64,000 nucleotides of DNA, taken from Dendrolimus kikuchii. Taxonomy: Eukaryota; Arthropoda; Insecta; Lepidoptera; Lasiocampidae. The notes under the pieces are model-generated. The model saw nothing but the letters and a program-made list of their open reading frames with translations, searched no databases and was not told where the DNA came from. The translations under genes were made by a program, and so were the position numbers. The DNA is taken from the NCBI GenBank assembly GCA_019925095.2, contig CM034415.1, positions 10,110,833 through 10,174,832 on the forward strand, given 5' to 3'. Shown here one piece after another: positions 43,098 to 53,800 of the stretch (position 1 is its first letter; each line of letters begins with the position of its first letter).

Positions 43098-43681
43098 TTA
43101 TATAACCTATGTGTTAGTCTGATGTGTAAGCTATATTATTGGAAAGTTTCATCAAAATCCATTCAGTAGTTTTTGCGTGAAAGAATAACAAACATTCCTA
43201 CAAACTTTCGGGTTTATAATATTAATAGGATTTAGGAGGTGGTTTTCCTTCAAATTCATCTCCTCTTCTAGGGTGACAGCGGTGGCCCTCTCCAGGTCAG
43301 CATACGTGCTAATGTCTTCGACTGCCAGTTCAAGGTGGTCGGGGTGGTGTCCAGCGGGAACCCTTGCGGGACGAAGGGCGGCGCGGGCCTCTACACCAGG
43401 GTCGAGCATTACGTGCCCTGGATCGAGAGTATCGTATGGCCAGACGAGAAGCCTTAATTATCTAATGAAATATACAAAGTACAATATTGATGATTTTTAT
43501 TTGTGTAGGAACGGAGAAAGAATACAATTTCCTGCGTTAGGGCGGCCTGTCCTAAGAGGCGAGAAAACAACCCACAGCTAGGTGGTATGGTATTTGCCCG
43601 ACTGGATGGCTACCACCCCTGGTCTTAATTTTTTTTTTGTTTTGAGGCGAGGGAAAATGCTTAACCGATTTACGCACAAAC
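43098..43681. repeat. Direct duplication, right copy
   Basis: Second copy of 41024-41632, starting at the exact 5' border of the Jockey-like element and ending at CGCACAAAC. Beyond that the two copies differ (TGGGTC on the left, GACCGA on the right). Confidence 0.88.
43272..43457 (+). CDS. Clip protease terminal exon, copy B
   Basis: Same splice acceptor CTTCTAG, same 61 residues and stop as the exon at 41198-41383. I see two nucleotide differences (AGT/AGC and AGC/AGT serine codons), both silent. It could serve as an alternative last exon or be unused. No changes suggest decay. Confidence 0.75.
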   Translation, partial: GDSGGPLQVSIRANVFDCQFKVVGVVSSGNPCGTKGGAGLYTRVEHYVPWIESIVWPDEKP

Positions 43682-43874
43682 GACCGATTTGGTGGAAAAA
43701 CCACCTGATGATGCACTTTTCACTGCACTGTCACAGAAAAACACAGATCGACCGGGTGAACGAACGAACACAACGAACACGAATAACGGACTGCCGAGGC
43801 GGAACGGGAAACGTGCGCGCGCGACGAAATAAAGCGATAAAAGAACTTACACAGCTGCGCAGCTTTTACTAATT

Positions 43875-44035
43875 TTGGCCTTGAATTGTGTCCCGGCATT
43901 AGTAGCCAGGTTCCAGTTTCTCCTTCAAGGCCGGCAGCACCTCTGGTATTGCTAACGTCCATAGGCGACGGTAACCACTTTCCATCACAGTTGGGCCGTT
44001 AGCCTGTCTGCTGTTCTTCAGCAATAAAAAAAATG
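43875..44035 (+). repeat. SINE-A/LINE tail fragment, diverged
   Basis: From GTGTCCCGGCATTAGTAGCC to CTTCAGCAATAAAAAAAA. It resembles the tail shared by SINE-A and the LINE at 34430-35275. Confidence 0.65.
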
Positions 44036-44130
44036 CGGCAATCAACGACATCATCTGCTGGTCTCTAGTCATCGTCGGGGTACCAGCTGTTTTTGAACCG
44101 GACAGAATGTCGTTGGTACCTTGGAAGATG

Positions 44131-44700
44131 AGAAGCACCTGGAGTTTTTAGCGGGAACTGAAAGGAGACGTTGTGCTGTGCAGTTTTATTTTCTAAAAAT
44201 GTGCAGAATTACTCTAAAATGAACAATAGTTGTAGGATTATTATTACGTTTTATTGCAGGAGTTCAGCAGACAGGCAGACGGCCCACTTGACGGAAAGCG
44301 GTTACCATCGCCTATGGACATTTGCAACACCAAAGGTGCTACAAATGCGCTGCTGCTCTCTTAAGGGAGACTGGAACCTGGTCACTAATGCCGGAACACA
44401 ACTCAAGGTTGTTACGGCGGCATACTCTAGACCAGGGGTGGTAGCCATCCAGTCGGGCAAATGTCCTACCACCTGGCTGTGGGTTGTTTTGTCGCCTCTT
44501 ACGACAGGCCGCTCGGCCTGCACGGATATTAATAGTTTTTGAGTAGTAATTATGTGTTTTTGCGAGAAATGTGAACTATATAGCCAAATGTAGCCTTTCC
44601 AGTTTTCACAAGAACTCCGTTCAATGACGTCGATTGTAGCCTACAATACAACGACGCCTGGCTTAAAGGCCTAGTTACCAAGCCTTTAAGCATTAAAAAA
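44131..44700 (+). repeat. Repeat R split by a SINE-A
   Basis: Repeat R runs from GGAGTTTTTAGCGGGAACTG to GTAGGAT, is interrupted at 44248-44527 by a minus-strand SINE-A, and resumes at TTAATAGTTTTTGAGTAG. The right end is decayed. Confidence 0.8.
44248..44527 (-). repeat. SINE-A copy nested in repeat R
   Basis: Complement of the family with a small deletion near the head (GCTCGGCCTGCACGGAT). It shows that SINE-A was active after repeat R. Confidence 0.85.
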
Positions 44701-44779
44701 AAACCTAACGTGTGTCGATACGTTAGCGGCTTTCCATCAAACAGCCGTTACTGATGGAGGAGCTGTCACACTTCAAGAA

Positions 44780-45000
44780 TCCATTTGTGGCTTTCGGGGT
44801 TGAGACTTTGAGGCCATTGGGACGTGAGGCTTATCAACTTCATTGAGACCTTTCAAGGCGATCGAAAGAAATCTCACATGACCAGAGCTGGCCTATATTT
44901 AGGGCAAGGGATTATCGTTGCCATACGTGGGAACGCGGCCAGAATTTTGGGAACGCTCCCCACCGACAGCCATCTAGACTACATTTTTTACTTCTAAATA
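44780..45000 (+). mobile_element. Retroelement C-terminus relic
   Basis: With stops, it reads VAFGVETLRPLGREAYQLH, then RAGLYLGQGIIVAI and LGTLPTDSHLDYIFYF. Same family as 17391-17925. Confidence 0.65.
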
Positions 45001-45039
45001 TGTTTATTATAGTATTTAATTTTTAAGATGGACTAGTAT

Positions 45040-45210
45040 ATGAACACCGCACCGCGGAGTAGAACTCATTGCTGTCTGTCTTTCCCGATACTAATAACTT
45101 GGGTGTCTTCAACTCCCGTATGAATAGAAGTCTTTTAGATAAGGATGTCCTATCCTAGACCCATATCTTCGCTCCACATATTATGGCGAGATCGTAGTCA
45201 AACGCAAACC
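45040..45210 (+). mobile_element. LINE C-terminus relic
   Basis: The DNA resembles the better copy at 45739-46053 (ACCGCACCGCGGAGTAGAAC against ACCGCAAAGGAGTGGAACTC). All frames are broken. Confidence 0.5.
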
Positions 45211-45559
45211 TATTTATTTTTGGAACGAAGTTCCTTATCGCGCGTTGTGAAAGGGGGCTAGACGGAAAAAATTCTTACGAAAAGTTGTCACGACACTTTT
45301 TGCTATAGTAAGCTATTGTAAGCTGTGCGGCGTCGCATGTTTCTCTGTCTGTCTGTCTGTCTCTCTCTCTCTTATAGAGAGAGAGAGACAACTTAATTTG
45401 TTATATTTGTTAATAATAAGTTTATATAACATTATATTTGTTAATAATAAAAAAAAAATATTATTATAACTTAAAAAAAAAAAAATTATTACAATTCCTT
45501 CACTAATTAATCGAAAGGAACTTCGTTCTATCCGGGTGTCCCTTGACACCTCTCAAGTT

Positions 45560-46200
45560 TTTTTTATTTAGGTTTATGGCTTGGCAGCTAGGCCTTTAAG
45601 CCAAATCTTAGATTAAAATAGTTTTCATTTTCTTAGGCCTACGTGTAGCACAGCTGAACTGTAGGTTAACAGCCGATGCCATTCAACGGAGTTCTTGTGA
45701 CAACTCGAAAGGCCACATTTAATTATACAGTTCACATTTTGGAGAGTGTGCATTGGAGCTTTTCAATCTCATCCCGCCGTCTCCCTTCCATCATCGGACA
45801 ACCAGACGCACTGGCACGCAGCACCGCTATATGGTGGACATACTACCTATACGAACAAAGCGCTTTGAGTCCACCTTTATTATGCGCACCGCAAAGGAGT
45901 GGAACTCACTGCCGGAGTCTGTTTTTCCCGAAACCTACAATCTGGGTGTCTTCAAGTCTCGTGTGAATAGGTACCTTCTAGGTGAGCGTGCTCGATCTTA
46001 GACCATATCTCCGCTCAAATCGAGCGAGATAATGGTCAAGCGCGGAATAAAAAAAAAATTCTCACAAAAACACATAAATTACTACTCAAAAACTATCAAT
46101 ATCCTACAACTATTGTTCATTTTGGAGTAATTTTACACATTTTTAGAAAATAGAACTGCACAGCACAACATCTCCTTTCAGTTCCCGCCAAAAACTCAAA
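45560..46200 (-). repeat. Repeat R, reverse, split by a LINE tail
   Basis: The complement of repeat R occupies 45560-45738 and 46054-46200. Sequence between is a LINE fragment. Confidence 0.75.
45739..46053 (+). mobile_element. Jockey/CR1-like LINE C-terminus, nested
   Basis: The frame reads ELFNLIPPSPFHHRTTRRTG, QHRYMVDILPIRTKRFESTF, MRTAKEWNSLPESVFPETYN and VNRYLLGERARS, then stop and GGAATAAAAAAAA. It is the last 80 residues of an RT protein plus 3' UTR, inserted in repeat R. Confidence 0.8.
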
Positions 46201-47280
46201 CGCAAACCTATAATACCACAGTAAATAAAAGAACAATTAAAGTAATAGAATATATTTATTTACAAATAAATTCTTAACTTAATAAAAGGGTAAAATACAT
46301 AAAACTCGATAAATAGTTACATATTTGTATTCATCCTTGACTATATTTTTAAAACACTGCCTTCACGACAACTTGATACGCAGGGTTACCAACTCAAAAA
46401 AATATTAAGCCTAAATAAAGCTATAATCGAATACACCAAATACAACCACCATTACGTTTTCTAATATTCTTTAATTAATTATAAGCTGCCTTATAATTCC
46501 GGCCATCCGTTTATTTTACATTTGACATTTGCACGCCTGTCAAGCTGCGCATTTTTTGACAGTACAAACATCACAATTGTCACACATCATATCGAGGGGT
46601 GAAAGGCTATTTGTTATAAGCGACATTTTATGACAGAATTGACATGATGGTTTCTTGCATCCTAATGTCTCAAACTTAAGCACGGTAATTCATTTATTTG
46701 ATTTTTGTTATTCCCACGTTTCGTATTAAAATTTTGTTTATGGTTGTATGTATGGTATATAGTATAGTATGTTGATTTTCAAATCAAAAAAACACCCACA
46801 TTTCAATAAAGATGGTTGGCAAATACCACCTGTTTGGGATCCGATCATTAAAACTATTAAGACTCACTCTGTTCATATAGGATTTGTATGAAATGGGTAT
46901 ATTTTCTTGGTATATTATGAGATAGTGATAATTAGTCTTGCGGCTTTTTGATATATCGATAATTTGACTTAAAATGGGGTTAGGGGTTAATCAATTATAC
47001 TTTGTTGAGGATGTTGAGTTAAATGTATTTATCGTAGTATTAAATTTTATTATAAATCTCGTTATTAATATTAATATAATTGTTTACAATTTATTATTCG
47101 TTATGGGCGTATGGTATTTTGTACATTTTTTTGGTGAACCACAGAGTTCGGAGTATTTGACATATAGTGATGTGGCGGCCTAGTAGTGATGCGACATCGA
47201 TTCGATGAATCGATTACTTATCTATATATTTTTGCTAAAAATACTATATCGTGTAATAAATATACACACGTGAAGATATC
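46201..47280. other. Intergenic between convergent genes
   Basis: 46690-46885 holds a Penelope-like relic (CCCACATTTCAATAAAGATGG encodes part of the NREDGW block). The rest is AT-rich without a gene; the frame at 46974-47183 is hydrophobic by base composition only. Confidence 0.45.
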
Positions 47281-47590
47281 TATCTATACATATAATAAAA
47301 CTGTAGAGGCCGAATTTCTGTACAATGAAAAAAAAATGCTAAAATCCGAGTCAGGGGGATGTAAGATGTGAAATAAAACTAATTTAGATTCTTTTCAAAT
47401 TTGTTGTTTCTGTTTGTACGGGCTAATCTCCGCGAAACGATTTAAATGACATTTTGTACGGTGGTAGCTTATATCCCTGGTCAACATATAGAATACTTTT
47501 GATCCCGAAAAATTTAATAGTTCCCGTGGGATAGTTAATGACTTACTTTTTTTAACTATTGCTGTACTATTCTTCCTTAAAGTAGAACAT
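47281..47590. repeat. Insect interspersed repeat relic
   Basis: ACTGTAGAGGCCGAATTTCT and a later stretch with GGGCTAATCTCCGCGAAACG and CCTGGTCAACATATAG are phrases of a common insect repeat. The first also occurs inverted near 15570. Confidence 0.5.
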
Positions 47591-47816
47591 CTTTTTATTT
47601 TTAAATCGATTTATTTACTTTATGATGCTTTTATAGTCTGTGCGTTACACGACTCATAGAACATCACCAACAATAAAGTACCTCAATTATGTCATTTGTT
47701 TCGTGCGGGCTTTACTGTCAAGAAATATGAAACTTGATAGACGTGCAAACGTCAAAAGTAAAATAAACGCCCTGGAAACAGTGTAATCGTGAAAGCCTAT
47801 ACTTAAAAATGGCGAT

Positions 47817-47822
47817 TTTATT
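47817..47822 (-). terminator. Polyadenylation signal of the IDE gene
   Basis: TTTATT on the plus strand is AATAAA on the minus strand, 11 bases after the TAA. If used, the 3' UTR is very short. Confidence 0.5.
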
Positions 47823-47832
47823 TCTTAACAAT

Positions 47833-50800
47833 TTACAGTTTGCAATGGGCACCCTTTCTTGGTATCGGCATGAACGGAGCCGGGTGAGGGTGTAGTCTTC
47901 TTCTGGACTTAAACTCCACCAGGTCTGTTATCATCACAGGCTGTAAGAGAATACACAATTTAAATTTTTTCACTATACTAATATTTTAAAGAGGTAAAGT
48001 TTGTGAGCTTGTTTGTAAGAGTTAATCTCTAGAACTACTGAACCGATTTTGAAGATTCTTTCACCAGTAGAAAGCTACTTTATCCCTGAGTGACATGGGC
48101 TATATACCACATTGTAATTAATAATGTTTTTTTAATCTATACAAATATTACAAAGAGGTAAAGTTTGTGAGCTTGTTTGTAGGAAGTAATCTCTTGAACT
48201 ACTGAACCGATTTTGAAGATTCTTTCACCAGTAGAAAGCTACTTTATCCCTGAGTGACATGGGCTATATACCACATTGTAATTAATGATGTTTTTTAAAT
48301 CTATACCAATATTACAAAGAGTTAAAGTTAGTGATCTTGTTTGTAGTAAGTAATCTCTTGAACTACTGAACCGATTTTGAAGATTCTTTCACCAATAGAA
48401 AGCTACATTATCCCTGAGTGACATGGGCTATATAACACATTGAAATTAATGATGTTTTTTTAATCTATACCAATATTACAAAGAGGTAAAGTTTGCGAGC
48501 TTGTTTGTAGGAAGTAATCTCTTGAACTACTGAACCGATTTTGAAGATTCTTTCACCAGTAGAAAGCTACATTATCCCTGAGTGACATGGGCTATATACC
48601 ACATTGTGATTAATGATGTTTTTTTAATCTATACCAATATTACAAATAGGTAAAGTTTGTGAGCTTGTTTGTAGGAAGTAATCTCTTGAACTACTGAACC
48701 GATTTTGAAGATTCTTTCACCAGTAGAAAGCTACATTATCCTTGAGTGACATAGGCTATGTACCATATTGTGATTATTATTATTTTACGCCGAGCGAGGT
48801 GTCACTTCTGACCCACATGGGTCAGCTACTTTAAAATAAGTTAAAAAAATAAGTAAAAGAGTACTGCCCTCGAGGGATGCAATTAACAAATCGATGAGAA
48901 GGCAAGTGAATGCAGGAACCGGCCATTAGACAACCATGGCGGGTATAATGTCCCTAAGCAAATTTGTGAGACTCCAACCCAGCAGTGGGACAATTGTGGG
49001 CAGTTATTAAACAAGGCAAAAAAAGATAATAAGATATAGGAACCTGACAGTAAGAGACCTTTCTGACGTTGGTCTTCTCGGCCCTTTCGATCTTCTCGTC
49101 GGACACTGGGTCCTTATATAATGCAAACGAACGTAGAGTAAGACACAACAACTCAGTGATAATAAACCTTATCTTTCTAAAGTTGGTATTCTCGGTCTAT
49201 TCGGTCTTCTCGTCAAACTCTGGGTCCTTGTTAAAAGCAAATGAATCTAAAGCGAGAGTCAAGAACTCGGCGATAACAGAATTTACCTTTCTGTGACGTC
49301 AGTCTTCTCGGTCTTTTTGGTCTTCTCATAGGAATCTGGATCCTTTTTAAAAATAAATTAACGTAGAGTAAGACACAAGAACTCAACCATAATAGACCTT
49401 ACCTTTTTGACTTCGGTCTTCTCGGTCTTTTCGGTCTTCTCGTTGGACTCTGGATTCTGACCAGCACCACCTTCAGCTATAGAAACCACGTGTACAGACA
49501 ACTTTCTCGACTCACTCGAATCTTCGCTTATATGTTTCTGGAAGATAATAATAAATTGTGACTTTTCAAAAATTACTTTTAGAAAATCTTGGATGTGCTT
49601 TTAGCAGGGATGGAAGGTACACCGCTGATATAGAAAGAAGAGTGAATTTGGGGAATAGTGTGAATGGAGCGTTAGGTAAACTTCTAGGCGCTAACAACCT
49701 CAGCCAGAAGGCCCAGCTCGCCATACACAACGCGGTGCTGGTACCTACGCTCACGTATGGATGCGAGAGTTGGGTATGGAAGAGAGAGCATGAAAGTAGA
49801 GTAAACGCGGTCGAGATGCGAGCACTGCGCAACATCTGCGGAGTGACGCTCGCGGACCGCGTTCGTAATACCGAAGTAAGAAAGAGAGTTGGCCTGAAAG
49901 AGAGTGTCGGGGTGAAGGTAAGGAAAGGAATGCTCCGGTGGTTCGGGCATGTGGAAAGAATGCATGATGAAAGAATGACTAAACAGATATACAATGCAAA
50001 AGTGGATGGATGCAGAAGTCGTGGAAGGCCACGACACACCTTCCATGATCAAATTGATCGTGTACTAGCAGAAGGTGATGTCAGGAGCCTTAAGAACAGA
50101 CGATCTTGCATGACAAGAGTTATGAATGTCAAAGAGGCAAGTGAGGTGTGTAAGAATAAGCCTAAATGGCACTCTGTTTTCGTGCCTACCCCGCAAGGGA
50201 ACTGGCGTGAAGTTATGTATGTATATATGTACTTTTAGAAAATTGATTCGAATTCCATTTTAGAAAAGTCTCAAAATAACTTTGAGAAAAGTATCATAAT
50301 GTCTTTTAGAAATGTCCCACACTGACTTATAGACGTCTCAAAATGATTTTAAAAGAGCTCAAGTTTTTAATAACAAAGTTATTTTAAGACTTCTGAAGTG
50401 TTTACTTTTTTTTATTTTATTTTTTTATTGCATGAGTTCAGCAGACAGGCAGAAGGCCGAGTGATGGAAAGCGGTTACCATCGCCTATGGACATTCGCAA
50501 CAACAAAGGTGCTACAAATGCGCTGCTGCTCTCTAAAGGGAGACTGGAACCTGGTCATTAATGCCGGAACACAACTCAAGGTTGTTATGACGGTATACTC
50601 TAGACCAGGGGTGGTGACCATCCAATCGGGTATATGCCCTCTTCAGAAGTCTCAAAATAAGCTTGTTATTAAAATCCTCCAATCTAGACTGTTGCGGACG
50701 AAGAGCACCCCCCTGACCCACCCGCCGGAGCACACTCTCCACGCCCCGCATACTGCCGACGCCCATAGCTCGCACAGTTAGCAGCTAGGCGTTTGGCAAG

Positions 50801-53800
50801 TCAAAAGCTTACGCTTGTGTGTATATACATACACACATGCACACGCGAACACGCGCTCGCACTCCCACACGCACACACATATATACACACACAACATAAT
50901 TAAATATATTGTATTGTTACAACCTAGGCGCCGACAAAAACAAATTCCACGTATGGATCTGTACAGGCACATTTTATTACACGTCGGCATTTGAACTAAT
51001 TGCAATCCTTTTACGATCGTCTTCTTTTATTCACTTATTTATTGGCATACGTTTCTAATTATTGTGGGGAATAGCCTATTGTCCTATTGTACTCGCTCAT
51101 TGGCATCATTAGTCAGGTGTTGCGGATTCTTTTGCATTTGTGAAGTATAAAACGACGGCCTGATGAAGAGAGGGGGACAGTTGAGCTACAGCTACGATAC
51201 GGGCGTGACGTGTCTACATTCGAAAATCTAACAGTGACGGACTTTGCGCGTTTAATTGAATTACGACCTTCTGCATTAAGTTTAGACTTGTTGCGTTCGG
51301 TTATATTTAAACCTGTGTTATACGTGCTTGTATAGTTCCAATAAGCTCTATAATAATTCTAACGGCATTTTCGTTCGAGTCCCGCTAACTAGTAACAGTA
51401 TCATTAACACTGGAAAACATTATTTAAGAATATTTTTTAATAATTTGCGATATTTATAGAATTAAAAAATTTACTATCAAATAACAACAATTAGCAACAA
51501 ATAATAACAATGAACAATAAATCACAAATAAAATCAATTAACAATGTCAATAATTATTATGAAAGAGAGTTGGTCTGAAAGAGAGTGTCGGGGTGAAGGT
51601 AAGGAAATGAATGCTCCGGTGGTTCGGGCATGTGGAAAGAATGCATGATAAAAGAATGACTAAACAGATATACAATGCAAAAGTGGATGGATGCAGAAGT
51701 CGTGGAAGGCCACGACACACCTTCCATGATCAAATTGATCGCGTACTAGCAGAAGGTGATGTCAGGAGCCTTAAGAACAGACGAGCGTGCATGACAAGAG
51801 TTATTAATGTCAAAGAGGCAAGTGAGGTGTGTAAGAATAAGCCTAAATGGCACTCTGTTGTTCGTGCCTACCCCGCAAGGGAACTGGCGTGAAGTTATGT
51901 ATGTATGTATGTACTTTTAGAAAATTGATTCGAATTCCATTTTAGAAAAGTCTCAAAATAACTTTGAGAAAAGTATCATAATGTCTTTTAGAAATGTCCC
52001 ACACTGACTTATAGATGTCTCAAAATGATTTTAAAAGAGCTCGTTTTTAATAACAAAGTTATTTTGAGACTTCTGAAGTGTTTACTTTTTTTTATTTTAT
52101 TTTTTTATTGCATGAGTTCAGCAGACAGGCAGAAGGCCGAGTGATGGAAAGCGGTTACCATCGCCTATGGACATTCGCAACAACAAAGGTGCTACAAATG
52201 CGCTGCTGCTCTCTTAAGGGAGACTGGAACCTGGTCATTAATGCCGGAACACAACTCAAGGTTGTTATGACGGTATACTCTAGACCAGGGGTGGTGACCA
52301 TCCAATCGGGCATATGCCCTCTTCAGAAGTCTCAAAATAACCTTGTTATTAAAATCCTCCAATCTAGACTGTTGCGGACGAAGAGCAAGACAAGAGTTAT
52401 GAATGTCAAAGAGGCAAGTGAGCTGTGTAAGAATAAGCCTAAATAGCGCTCTGTTGTTATATGAAGTTATGTATGTATGTAAGTAATTATTATTAATTTG
52501 ACTTATATCATTGACTTTTAATTGTAAATACAAATTAATTCTTCAAAATGTAACGAATATTTTTTTTGCTGACTGTACAAGTAATTTTAAATTCCACCTT
52601 TAGAATCCCTGTAAATATAAGTATACAAAACAAACGCAAAAACTTCTCGAAGCCAATTAACCTCTACTCAGGCTTTAACCGGTTTCAAAGTTCTGCCGAC
52701 CGTTACGAACTAACCTTATAGAATTCCAGCAACTCGCTTTTAGTTACGGTGTTAAGTTCTTCCACCTCCACTCTTGGTCTATCAAAATTGTAAACCTGAA
52801 AATATTATTGTTAATACATAAAGAATAATAAATATTAAGATTTTCTTAAACTTTCGCGACTTGTATATGTCGGGTTCACGCCGGGAGCGAACGAATGACG
52901 CACCGAGAATCACACAATAATAATCTGAAATATTATAATCAAAGTTTATTACACTAGAATCATCACAATACTGCACACTAATACATACAGAAATATTAGG
53001 ACAACTCCAAGAGTTGCATCCACGCTTGTCAGGTGTCGAACAGCAATTTGCCCCCCAAGAATACTGCTATTATCAAGCAGTAATTATCGACCACAATATA
53101 TTATGTGGTCCTCGTCCAAGACTGTCGGTTTAAGACTTCGTTGTATACTCGTAGACTGCCGGTTTAAGACTGCTGGTTCAATACTGCCCCTCTCTTTTTT
53201 TTATTGGACTTGACTTTATGTTGTTGGTCCAAAGACCTCACAACTTTACCGGGGTTTTTTGGGCGAGTGCCTTGCTCGAGGGAGCTCCCTAAGGAGTTTT
53301 ACCTCGGCTGGAGTGTTGCCATGAGAGGAAGATCAATTTAATGATGCCCACCATAGGGCGACACAAAGCACTAATTGAGAACGGGCGACGGGTAATATAA
53401 AGCCCGAGGGGAAGGATCCCGGCGGGCCGGGATCGGTGGTTCGCGGCGGCCTATGCTATCTTATTGCCGTTTCGCAACGTGTTATGGCTGAGAGAGAAGA
53501 AACGGCGAAAGAAACTTCCCAGCAACACGCCTAGTCTATCCTGTGGGGGGAGCTGTCTCCTAGCGTCCCTCGCGGGGACGTGGAGGGATCTTGATTGGCG
53601 GCGTCTGAGACTCCGCCGTCTGTGTTTGTCTGTCGGTGTCTGCCCCTCTCTGCCTGAACACCCAGTATTTATAAGGTCCTCGTAGCGCGCCGCAGTGACG
53701 TCATCCGGTAATGCTGTGGCGCCACTTGAGTTACACTTCCTTCATAAAACCAACTTCCGCCATACGTATTAATTTCCAACATCCGCTTACTCCATTTCCG

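Noticed and set aside
46974..47183. 69-codon hydrophobic frame resembling a small membrane protein
   Set aside because: AT-rich composition alone yields such residues; no supporting context or second copy.
47991..48775. CRISPR-like array (regular spacing of repeats)
   Set aside because: The units are contiguous 164-bp repeats without distinct spacers, in an insect intron; this is a satellite-type array.
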